Shown here: positions 34,633-43,621 of the stretch, one piece after another
Layout of the letters: the number at the start of each line of letters is the position of its first letter
How positions within the stretch are numbered: position 1 is the stretch's first letter
Assembly: GCA_002682825.1 (NCBI GenBank)
Contig: NOKP01000016.1
Location: 1,081,660 to 1,145,659, forward strand
Reading direction: 5' to 3'
Source of the DNA: Neonectria sp. B-13
Lineage: Eukaryota > Ascomycota > Sordariomycetes > Hypocreales > Nectriaceae
Length of the DNA: 64,000 nt
The notes under the pieces: generated by a model
Told to the model about the DNA's origin: nothing
Database searches by the model: none
The model's input: the letters and a program-made list of their open reading frames with translations, nothing else
Program-made: the position numbers and the translations under genes

Positions 34633-35244
34633 TCACGTGTTTCCTTTGCTTGAGCTTAACGGGGGGATAGATCTTTGGATTTTGAACCTAATTATTGACT
34701 TTTGCCCCCTCCAGCTTCCAACTCCCTCCGCCAAATCCCTCCACGCTTCATGGCCGATGTTAGAGATGACCACAGTAGGATTCTCTTGCTTTCCAATGCG
34801 TCACTCCTTCGGTTGCAGGTTGGTTGTTATAGCGTTGCTCATCAGCTGTATGACCCATGAGACATAGTCATTGTGCTTTAGACTATCAATGAACCTCTTC
34901 TCTACATTGGTAGTATTACTATTCCTTTCTAGCTTCGAAGCTAGCCCCTCTAGAAAGACCTATTCTATTGCAATCTACTGGGCTATTGCTCTATTAGGCT
35001 AGATTCTATCTTATAGTAGGATACAATAACTAAAGACTGCCAACTGGACCAATTCCTTAGCCTTAGGGCATTGATCAGTTTTAACCTCTTTTATATCTTA
35101 TAGGTTAGACTTTTGAACTGCAATTTGCAGCTTAGAAATGAGGCTTGGATCCTCTTGAAATAGGCCATATAGGTCATATAAGAGCCCGTAGGTATAGCTT
35201 AGTGAGGGCTCGCTAGGCTATAGTACGATTCGGAAGGCAGTCAT
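34633..35244 (-). pseudogene. Decayed ORF of Elem-A (unknown protein)
   Basis: From ATG at 35244 a single frame of 204 codons reads as normal protein (MTAFRIVL, YGLLYDLYGLFQEDPSL, KELVQLAVFSYC, LERNSNTTNVEKRFIDSL, NPTVVISNIGHEAWRDLAEG) but contains seven internal stops before the final TGA. Most stops are TAG/TAA where CAG/CAA would restore the frame, as RIP produces. Other copies (14341-15346, 200-1140) keep the same frame with real amino-acid differences (EKEFLKKLYN against EKRFIDSLKH), which argues that this strand was once translated. The Elem-B frame shows a similar LAxFSYxxLL block. I do not recognise any catalytic motif. Confidence 0.65.
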
Positions 35245-35351
35245 CTTGTGCGATCAGTAGTGTAGTTATTATATTATTTGGAAGGTTGGATGGAATGCGA
35301 AGAGGTAACCTGGAAAGCGTAGAGGCTGGGCTTTTATCCTAAGGGGTTTTA

Positions 35352-35426
35352 GCCTTTTCTAAGATCTAGCTTTTCCAAGGTCTAGCTTTTCCAAGATCTA
35401 GCTTTTCCAAGATCTAGCTTTTCTAG
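35352..35426. repeat. 16-bp minisatellite within Elem-A
   Basis: About four units of TAGCTTTTCCAAGATC lie in the least decayed Elem-A copy. The CCAAG form here, against CTAAG elsewhere, shows the pre-RIP state of the unit. Confidence 0.85.
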
Positions 35427-35943
35427 CTGATTGAGGCAGTAAAACTTATACCTTAACTTTACAGTAGAAACTTTTATCTCCTTGAGTCATTATTGCCTTA
35501 GGCTTGGGTATTAAGCCTATTATACTATTGTTTTTTCTGTTTTCTTTTATACTGTTTAACCTTTAGCCCCTTCTTTAGGTATGTACTACTAAGGACTATT
35601 ATATCTAAATATAAAAGCTTAAATAGAATATAAAAAGCTTAGAAAGTATAAAAGTTAATTAGGCTTTTATTTTAAGGGGTTTTAGCCTTTTTTAAGATTT
35701 AGCTTTTTTAAGATCTAGCTTTTCTAAGATCTAACTTTTCTAAGATCTAGCTTTTCTAACTAATTAAAGCAATAAAACTTATACCTTAACTTTATAGTAG
35801 AAACTTTTATCTCCTTAAGTTATTATTACTTTAAGCTTAAGTATTAAGCTTATTATACTATTGTTTTTTCTATTTTCTTTTATACTATTTAACCTTTAGC
35901 CTTTTCTCTAAGTATATACTACTAAGGACTATTATATCTAAAT

Positions 35944-36108
35944 AAAGGGATTTAATAAAGAGAGTTCTATAAAGAGAGTAAAAGTTAATAATTAGGTTTA
36001 AAATCTAAAGATTTATTCTTTTATTAAGCTTAAGTAAAGGAAATATATAATTTAATATAATTATAAATAAGTAGAAATAGTAGTCTAAATAGTAGTTTTA
36101 ATAGTATT
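35944..36108 (+). repeat. Elem-A 3' fragment at the block edge
   Basis: This is the last repeat piece before genic DNA. AAAGGGATTTAATAAAGAG..., AAAGTTAATAATTAGG and AAATCTAAAG lead to TAGTTTTAATAGTA. Between 36109 and 36241 only AT-rich sequence without features follows, up to the stop codon of the glycosidase gene. Confidence 0.65.
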
Positions 36109-36241
36109 ATATTTAAATATACTATTTAATATTATAGTTTTATAAGTTAAATTAAATACTATATATAGTAAATAATAATTATAGATAATTGATTTTAATT
36201 TCAGTTTATAATATTTAATAAACTATTCTATTCTTAATACT

Positions 36242-37351
36242 TTACAGAGGATACTTATCAGCTATGTTATTATACTCCTTCTGAGTCAATTGAGTGACAG
36301 ATCCATGCTTCAAGCCAGTGGGGAATTTGGATGTGTCCGAAGCCACCCAATCTCCCGATAGAATATTAGAAGACTGGTAAGGGACATACTGGGTGTAGTC
36401 ATCGAGAAGAAGGTGGTAAAGACCCGGGGTTTGGTTGTCAGCGAATGACGCCGGACCTTCAAGTGGACTTTCGTCACGAACGTATCCTGGAATCCGAGTC
36501 CACCTTCCAAACAGCCCGTTTGTAGTTGTTTCTTGGTACACTTGGTTGGTAGTCTCGTTCTTAAGAAACCTGACAAAGGCACCTGGTTTGCCAAGATACT
36601 GGAATTCCTGGTCAATCAGTGGGGTGGTTGCAAGGGCCACGTAGTCGGCTGGGGCACTGAACGTGACGAAGTCCTTGGTTGTTGCGTAGCGGATCCGGTC
36701 GAGGTTTGCCGTGCCCGTGTGATCCGTGTCTGAGGAGTCGTACAGTCGGGAGGCCCAGAAGACATAATATTGCTCAGTCGCGTCATCCCAGACGGCAGAT
36801 GGTGCCCAAACCATACCCGCTCTATCCCCTTCGACACTATTGAACGAAATATCTCAGTTAAAGATACCTGCAAATAGAGGGGGAATGCATACGTTTGTAA
36901 TGAAGACTCGGACCAATCGACCAAATTGGAAGATCTCCAAACAACAATACCGCGACTACCTTTTCTCGTAGCCCAGTCCCACGAGAACCCGGCAGCATTT
37001 ATGTCAAGATCTAGGTAAAAATAATAAGACATTGATCACTTTTATGTTATCAAGCTAGAGAAACTCACCAGTCGCGATTAAGAAATACTCGGATCTAGCA
37101 GAGGAGGAGGCGAGGAAGATATCCCTCACACCCTTTGTACCAACGGTTGAGGCAAGAACTGAGTCACCGCCATTTAAGAATCTGAAGCTTGATGCACTGT
37201 TGCCATTCGAAAGGTGCCATTGTACTTGGGGGTTGGCGTCGCTGAAAGTTGAGATGAGATATCCCACGTAGCTTGTGTTTTGGCGAGGCGTAGGACTGCT
37301 GGCAACCGAAGTAGCTGAGAATACTACAGTAAGGATTGATAGTAGATGCAT
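36242..37351 (-). CDS. Secreted GH43-like glycosidase (arabinosidase/xylosidase type), 3 exons
   Basis: Exons are 37351-37069, 37010-36893 and 36836-36242. Introns are 58 bp (GTGAGT...CTAG) and 56 bp (GTATGC...ATAG). The joined CDS is 996 bp, 331 aa. It starts [20 protein letters not shown], a signal peptide. After splicing the joints read [18 protein letters not shown] and [22 protein letters not shown], both typical of five-bladed propeller GH43 enzymes, followed by [14 protein letters not shown] and [11 protein letters not shown] (candidate general acid Glu in PLEGP). Length is normal for a single-domain GH43. These enzymes usually release arabinose or xylose from plant hemicellulose or pectin; the exact specificity is unknown. 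The stop codon lies about 130 bp from the transposon block, yet the coding region has no RIP damage. Confidence 0.82.
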
Positions 37352-37827
37352 GTTGAGAAGTTGTCGTCACTCTCCACGTAGAGGCCTTCCGTCGCTTGAT
37401 TAACCACAGTCGAAGAGGGAGCAACCGGCCTTAATAAGGACACGACTGCCAGGATCTAACAACCAATTGGTAAAAGGGGTCTGGGTTTGAGTACTGTCTG
37501 AATCAAACATTTGGAGCTAGGCACTGATGTCTTTGGTGCGGTTACAAGAGATGGCTCATTCTGGAGATGCCGGGGTAGCACGGCGCCGAGTTGCGTCGCC
37601 CACTCGGAGGATCAGCAGTCTGTGGAAAGCGTCCGCAGATGATTGGCGGGGAAACTAAATAAGGATATAGTCGATGCCCGGACAAAAGCCTAATTAGGAT
37701 GTACAATCGACGGAGCTCGTGTCTGACATGGAGTCATCAGACATGGAGTCATCAGTGGGAAAATGATAGCATGGCCATCCTTGGCCGCTCAGAGCAGCCC
37801 CAATCACAGTAAATGTGTGCCTGCGTA
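37352..37827. other. Glycosidase upstream region
   Basis: GC-balanced, probably the promoter of the GH43-like gene. A 16-bp direct repeat GACATGGAGTCATCAG occurs twice in tandem near 37723-37754. GCGGGG at 37646-37651 fits the CreA (SYGGRG) carbon-repressor consensus, but one site is weak evidence. No ORF. Confidence 0.45.
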
Positions 37828-38164
37828 CGGTGGCACATTAGCTAGGGTATGCCACAGGTGCAACAACCCAAATATGAAAATCTAAAAACCTAAAAACCAC
37901 AGTTCCCTACCCCTCATGTCCCTCTAAAGCCCCCTGAATTACAGGGCCACTGTCTAAAAGATACTAAGGCTAAATACCTTATGTTAGTATGTCAGTCAGT
38001 CAGTAAGACGGTTGAACGGTAAAGACTATGTATTAGACTTTGTTAATGAACATGTGGATTCTACGTTTGGTTACAGTAACGTGTATGATCAGTGATTTAG
38101 GGAAATTGAAAATCCGGGATTTGGGTTGTTGCACCTTTGGTATACCCTAGCTAAGGTGCAACCG
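37828..38164. mobile_element. MITE with ~50-bp TIRs and TA duplication, 337 bp
   Basis: The left end CGGTGGCACATTAGCTAGGG and the right end (reverse complement) CGGTTGCACCTTAGCTAGGG continue as matching arms through GGTGCAACAACCCAAAT, about 50 bp in all. TA flanks both sides (37826-37827 and 38165-38166). There is no ORF. The TA target and TIRs indicate a Tc1/mariner-superfamily non-autonomous element. It is not RIP-damaged and lies about 140 bp beyond the 3' end of the aldehyde dehydrogenase gene. Confidence 0.85.
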
Positions 38165-38305
38165 TATGTGCCCTTCTTTCAGTGGGCGCTACCCTACCTA
38201 CACTTTGCGAGCTGAAGGGAAGGAATTGCGAGTGCTATGCGCATACAAAAAAAAGGTTATCGCATAAAATGGTCGTTCAATTCTAGATGGGTATCGTCAA
38301 ATAGT

Positions 38306-39835
38306 TTACAGCTTGGCAAACACGCCCTTGCAAGCGCCCTTGCCGAGCTGTACCAGGGTGCTCTTAGTCCTCATGTAGGCCCGGATTCCTTCGATACCGT
38401 TCTCCACACCGACACCGCTCATCTTCCAGCCGCCCACAGGCATCTCGGCAGGAGACTCACCCCAGGTGTTGATCCAAGTGATGCCGGCGTCGAGCTTCTT
38501 GATAACCTCCTGGGCTAAGCCAACATCGGATGAGACGACGCCTGCGGCCAAGCCCATGGGCGTGTCGTTGGCTCGGGCGATGAGCGATGGCAGGTAATCC
38601 TCGGGATCCATACCATGGGTCTTGTAGGGTAGGATACACATGACGGGACCAAAGATCTCCTCACGAACAATGCGCATGTCGTCGGTACAGTCGGTGAAGA
38701 TGACCGGTGGTACCCAGAAGCCGTCGGCGGTAGGCAGCGTCTTCTGCGCGTCCAGAGAGCCATCATAGAGGACCCTGGCCTTGTCGACCGTTTGGCCATG
38801 TTGGATGTACATCTTGACTTTTTCTTGCTGCGCGGCGCTAACCATGGGTCCAAAATTGGATTTCTCATCTTGGGGTAGACCCATGCGGATGCCTTCTCGG
38901 CATCTCTCAGTCAAGGCTTTCTCAACTTTGCTCAGTAGAGTGTCGGGAACGAAAACGCGAGTTCCGTTTGTGCACACCTGGCCAGTAGAGAAGAAGTTGG
39001 CAACCATGGCAACGTCGGCGGCCTCATCGACGTCGGCGTCGGGGAGGATGACAAGAGGGCTTTTGCCACCAAGCTCCATGGTGATGCCCTTCATGCCCTT
39101 GGCAGCTTCGCTGGCGACCTTGCTGCCCGTGCTGACCTGGCCGGTGAAGCTGACCTTGGCAATGCCGTCGTGAGCGACGAGCGGAGCGCCGGCACTGAGG
39201 CCGTCGCCGTAGACGACGTTGAAGACACCAGGGGGCACGCCGGCCTCGACGTAGATTTCAGCGAGGGCGTTTGCGTGGAGAGGCGTCACCTCACTGGGTT
39301 TGTAGACCATACAATTGCCGGCGGCGAGGCACGGAGCCGACTTCCACAGGGCAATCTGGATAGGATAGTTCCAGGCACCGATGCCGGCGCAGACGCCGAG
39401 GGGCTCGTGGCTGGTGAGGACAAAGGCATCGGCGCGAAGGCGGGTGTGGTGACCGGGGAGGCTGCCAGCAGCGAGATGGCCATAGTATTCGAGGACGTCG
39501 GCTCCGGTGACAACGTCGACAGTGGTGGTCTCAGACAAAGCCTTGCCGGTATCGAGCGTCTCGGTGAGGGCGAGCTGGTCGTTGCGTTCTCGGAGCAGTG
39601 CGGCGGCGCGCAGCAGGATCTCGGCACGGCGAGGAGCCGGAGTCTGAGACCATGCAGGGAACGCGGCCTGGGCAGCGGCGACGGTATCGTTGAGCTGACC
39701 CGGGGTGGTGGTGTAGATGGTTGCGAGCGGCTTCGCGGTGCTGGGGTCGACCGAGGTGAAGGTGGACGCGGAGGACGAAGATTCCGGTTGGGGCCGGCCC
39801 GAGTGGAAGGTGTGGATTTCGGTAGAGAAGGTCAT
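38306..39835 (-). CDS. Betaine aldehyde dehydrogenase
   Basis: This NAD(P)-dependent enzyme oxidises betaine aldehyde to glycine betaine. It is 509 aa in one exon. The ATG at 39835 (context ATCATGACC) is preferred over one 34 codons upstream, because homology starts here and the extra N-terminus is a Pro/Leu/His-rich run from a pyrimidine-rich leader. ALDH motifs are GAWNYPIQIALWKSAP (Asn156), VYKPSE (Lys179), FTGQVSTGSKV, MELGGKSP (general base Glu254) and GQVCTNGTRVFV (nucleophile Cys288). The CTNGTRVF context is characteristic of the BADH subgroup. It is divergent from the choline oxidase gene 3.8 kb away, which supplies its substrate. No targeting signal or C-terminal SKL was noted (ends FAKL). 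Confidence 0.9.
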   Translation of the reverse strand: MTFSTEIHTFHSGRPQPESSSSASTFTSVDPSTAKPLATIYTTTPGQLNDTVAAAQAAFPAWSQTPAPRRAEILLRAAALLRERNDQLALTETLDTGKALSETTTVDVVTGADVLEYYGHLAAGSLPGHHTRLRADAFVLTSHEPLGVCAGIGAWNYPIQIALWKSAPCLAAGNCMVYKPSEVTPLHANALAEIYVEAGVPPGVFNVVYGDGLSAGAPLVAHDGIAKVSFTGQVSTGSKVASEAAKGMKGITMELGGKSPLVILPDADVDEAADVAMVANFFSTGQVCTNGTRVFVPDTLLSKVEKALTERCREGIRMGLPQDEKSNFGPMVSAAQQEKVKMYIQHGQTVDKARVLYDGSLDAQKTLPTADGFWVPPVIFTDCTDDMRIVREEIFGPVMCILPYKTHGMDPEDYLPSLIARANDTPMGLAAGVVSSDVGLAQEVIKKLDAGITWINTWGESPAEMPVGGWKMSGVGVENGIEGIRAYMRTKSTLVQLGKGACKGVFAKL

Positions 39836-42800
39836 GATGGATTGCGTGTGATGAGATATGATGGGGAGAAGAAGGTGAAGAGGAGGAGGAAGAGGAAAAC
39901 GAGGGAGGAGAACCGGCCTCAGAGAAGGGTGGCACACAGTGTTGTGAAGATTTGCCGCGCCGAGGACGATAGCTTAAGGTACGACCGATGACGATAGCGG
40001 AGCGTGTTGCAGCGAGGTACGTACTTGGCCTTGGAAAGTACGAATTGAGTAGCAAGCGAAGGGGGTGTGATTACATAAGAGGAAGTTCAGCTGGCAGACA
40101 AACACACTGGGACCCGACCCGATTGATCTAGGGGAGAGATATGGTGAGATGCAACGCGACGCGGATGGTGGATGCGATGGAGATTCGATGGACGTGGCGA
40201 TGGAGATGCGATGAGGTACAGAGACCTATGCACTAGTCTACTAAGGTAACTTTAGATGTGGTGGGTAGCAGGGGCAGCAAGGACTAGAACATGGCCCTTG
40301 CAAAGCATGAATTGATCAATGAAAACGGCCGAGGGAAAAAATCAGGGAAGCGCCAAATGCCGAACGCGCTGGCGGCCGAAGTGGGCGGTGGGGCTGAAGG
40401 AAGACTTGGATCGTGAGAAGTACGAGGACACCGGGAAGGATGTCGAGAAGAGGAAACAGAAGCCCAGGGCTGAAGTGGTACTAGATGGATGATGGTTGTT
40501 GGGATGGGGGCAAGGTTGATTTAGCTAACGTTCTGAACTATTCAGTTCCTTGCGGCATACTGATACTGGCTGAAAAACAAGGGTGTCATGTGCTAGCCAA
40601 GGTTAAAATAGAGCAAGGCTTGAGAAAGGAAACATACCTAAGTAGGTAGGATACAATCGCTGGAAGTTGCATCAGGTACCCTTCATACTGTGTGCTACCC
40701 TTCGATTTTACTTTCTACCAGTAGAGATATCTTCACGTAGGCGCATTGCATCCCGTCCAGGACCGGCCCGGGGGTGGGTGGGGGTTGGTTGGGTTGCAGC
40801 CACGCAGGGTCAGACCACGGCACCTCGAGAACCCGAACTGCTGACGGCTGGAAACGGGAAACAGCAAACGGGAAGAACAAAAGGAAAGAAAAAGAAAAAG
40901 CTCGAGAAACCATCAAGCCCACGTATACAAAATGTCACCTGGAGACGCAACACGGAGGCCAGGTGGACTCCAGCATCCAAGTCCGCTAAGGAAGGCTGAC
41001 AGCGCGGTACCAGTGACCGCTAGACTGCGGGGTCGTTTAGTGGGCTCTCACGTCATGCTTGGTACCGGCAGCCCATTCACACATACAGTGCGTATTGCAT
41101 CTAAGATGCACCATATTGCCCCAGGCTTGCTTGCCGCCACAGCCAAGGCATAAAAAAAGACACAGACCATCGCCTACTGCTGAGGCGAACTTACCCAGAG
41201 GGACCGAGCTACCAGTTGGAACATGACCAACGCCGGATCGAATTTACGTACTAAAGTCAAGGTGTTAATTAAAAGAGAAAAGGAAAGGAAAAAAAGAGGC
41301 TTACGAATGGATACAAGACGACGAAACGCCAGCAGACAAAACAGGCCCGAGTAGGAAAATCTACGTACCGGCTGTCCTCTCGCTCCCGCTGTAAGGAAAA
41401 ACAAACACCCTTCCAACCAACCGACCAACTACAGTCGCTCAAAACCACCAATGCCCGCTTCGCCCAATGTTCGGCAGATGGCTGACACATGGCGAGGTAC
41501 ACATCCAAGGTGAAAAAAAAACCCCGGCATGCCCCTGCACCAGCAGAAGCAACTGCAATAGTAAACTGCAACTGCAAGACCCTGCCCAGGTCTTGGGGTC
41601 CTGGCAGCCTGGGATACCCCCGGCGATCCATGTGCTGGACGAAGTAGCGAAACTGGCCAATGCTATCGCTCAATCCAGTTCGAGCGGCTGGTGTATGAGT
41701 ATTTCCCTCCTTCTCTCTGTGAACCCTCAGTCGCCTCGGCATGTACGTACTTCAGGCCTACGTGGTACTGCACCGTCATGAACGGACGATAATCGACCCC
41801 AACTACGGATAACGGCGGGGACTTGGCGGGTCTCGACGCCATTGCGGCCGCCGGTTCACACCGGTGCGCGCTCACGACGCTTGGGCGCCTACGATACGGT
41901 GCCGCCAACAGGCTAGCCGGGGGAGGGGGGGCGCTGCCTACGTCACTTGCTGTGGGCTGGCTATCCTGTCAAGGTGAGAGAATTCCCCCTGCTCTCGCCA
42001 ACGGCCACGGCCACGAGCGTACAGGGAGGAGGGAGAGAGGCTCCAATTCTTACCTTAAACGGGTATCTGGGCCTATCTAGAACCAAGCAACCAAGCGGCA
42101 GTGCTTTGATACTGCAGACCGGAAGGGCAATTGCGGAAGGGTACTTCGTACATGTACGGCATAGGACTGTATCAATGCCGAATCCGTCATCTGAAGGTTG
42201 CTCTCCCGTCGTCTCGGCGCCTCTATCCTCATTCATCCACGGTCACTCCGTCGTGTGCCTGATCCCTCCCTCCCGAAGAAAAAGCACCATCTTGGCCTGC
42301 GCCTCGCAGCGACATGATTGCGAAACACAAGATGCGAAAATACTATTCTTTTGCCTACTATCCACTAGTAGCTTATGCCAGGCCAACAACAACGGGGGTT
42401 GGAGCGAGAAGCCCCGGGACACAGTGCGGGTTGGCCATCGCGCGGCTACAGCGGCGAGCACGGCGACGGAGGCCCAGGGAACGGCCAGAGACGGCCACGC
42501 CCGACCGCCGAGTAACGATGCAGACGGCGCCCACCGTGGACCCTTGCCGAAGAACCGTACGAGGAGAGGATCCGTGCAGAGGATCCGTTCGGCTGGCACT
42601 TCGGTAGCTGTTTTGTTTGGTACTACCGTGCCGATGGGGGGCGGGAGTTGATTGCGTGGGCATCTGGAATATGGGTTCTCGCCGCAAAGGTTCATGATTT
42701 GACCAATTGACCAAGGTTCTGTCGTATCGAGTAGCACTGTGTTGTACGGATTACCCTCACCGGCCTGTACGGAGTACGATGTAGGGGGTTCCTCCTCAGA

Positions 42801-43621
42801 TAAGCAGCTTCTGTTGTACTAATTCCGCCGGGCCCTCTCGGTCGTTCTGCCGGGCTTAGATGAGACATAACGGGAGAGACAAGAGGAAGTTGAAGATTTC
42901 TCTTATTGCGATTGTCTACTCTAGCACTTATTACCGGCCCTTCATCGCCTGTGAGACCGATCTGAATACACTGGCGACTTCTGTAATCCAATCCTATCGG
43001 TGAATGTCGGTGAGAGAGACTTTTTCCTTCCGCCCCGCCTCCGCCACCGTCGCGTCTCCAACTCGATCCTCCGCCGGGTTTAGCTTGGTGTTGCTCCACT
43101 CTCCACTCGGAATCGTCGCTCGCACGGCACCATTGTCCTCGTCTCCTTCGCCATCATGCTGGCTGGCACTAGTTAATGTGGTGCGTCCCTCGGTATGTAC
43201 TTCGTATGAATAGCTTGGGTACTCGCTCGCACTAGGCTGGCTTAGTACTGCAAGGTACCTGCCGTCCTCGTACTGTGCTGCTCTCAACCATCGAGCATTG
43301 CTTGATTGCAGGATTGTAGTCCGGGATTGCAGCCATCGATCGGCCCCGGGCCCCCCCACCTTGTTTGCGTAGAGTCGATTCTTTCAAAACACCCAGTCCA
43401 GCCTCGTCTTGACTGGAATCCCTTTTCTTCATTGCTACTCATCCTCCTCCTCTCCCCAACCTCCAATCCCCAAGCCCCAATCCCCAATCACAGGAACGCA
43501 GCAAGGTTTCCTTGAACTGCACACATCAGCTGGACTGGTCATCCCGTGATCATCGAGGTCATCATACCTATCCCGCTGTCCATCCACCAAATCTTCTCAT
43601 CTCCCACGTCAGTTCAACACG
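39836..43621. other. Shared divergent promoter region, no gene seen
   Basis: This 3.8-kb GC-balanced region lies between betaine aldehyde dehydrogenase and choline oxidase. Several open frames exist on both strands, but all have random-looking composition and none shows a recognisable motif or intron pattern. Pyrimidine-rich tracts precede both starts (minus strand 39840-39960; plus strand 43420-43510, CCTCCTCCTCTCCCCAACC), as is usual near fungal transcription starts. Purine runs occur at 40860-40905 and 41275-41300. A regulator or long leader could be hidden here, but I cannot support one. Confidence 0.5.

Larger units (their letters stand above)
34577..35610 (-). repeat. Elem-A, complete, 1,034 bp, least decayed copy
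   Basis: It begins CACTGTTAAAACTACTATTTGG and ends ...ACTAAGGACTATTATATCTAAAT. It is flanked by ATAAAAGCTT (34567-34576 and 35611-35620; 12 bp if the terminal AT is counted as target). It keeps many CpG, CpA and GC-rich stretches lost from all other copies, so it is the youngest insertion and the best guide to the family. Four 16-bp units lie at 35352-35426. The decayed ORF is annotated separately. Confidence 0.87.
34457..35943 (-). repeat. Elem-A fragment hosting a young Elem-A
   Basis: Decayed Elem-A sequence at 34457-34576 continues at 35611-35943 and ends ...GGACTATTATATCTAAAT. The younger copy at 34577-35610 is inserted between them. The host part is much more AT-shifted than the insert. 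Confidence 0.75.

Noticed and set aside
34670..34710. Segment GGTTCAAAATCC (reverse strand) resembling a Pol III B box, suggesting a SINE
   Set aside because: It lies near one terminus without a matching A box at the right spacing, and the element has a coding-like frame and no tail.
39836..39937. Upstream ATG of the aldehyde dehydrogenase at 39937
   Set aside because: It would add 34 Pro/Leu/His-rich residues translated from a pyrimidine-rich leader. Homology begins at the ATG at 39835.
40667..40999. Short open frames upstream of the aldehyde dehydrogenase
   Set aside because: Low-complexity Lys/Arg-rich translation of a purine run; no sign of coding.
41947..42651. A 234-codon open frame between the choline genes, with several overlapping frames on both strands
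   Set aside because: Composition looks random (Ser/Arg/Thr/Gly/Pro runs), no motif, no supported introns, and equally long frames occur on the opposite strand, as expected by chance in GC-rich DNA.
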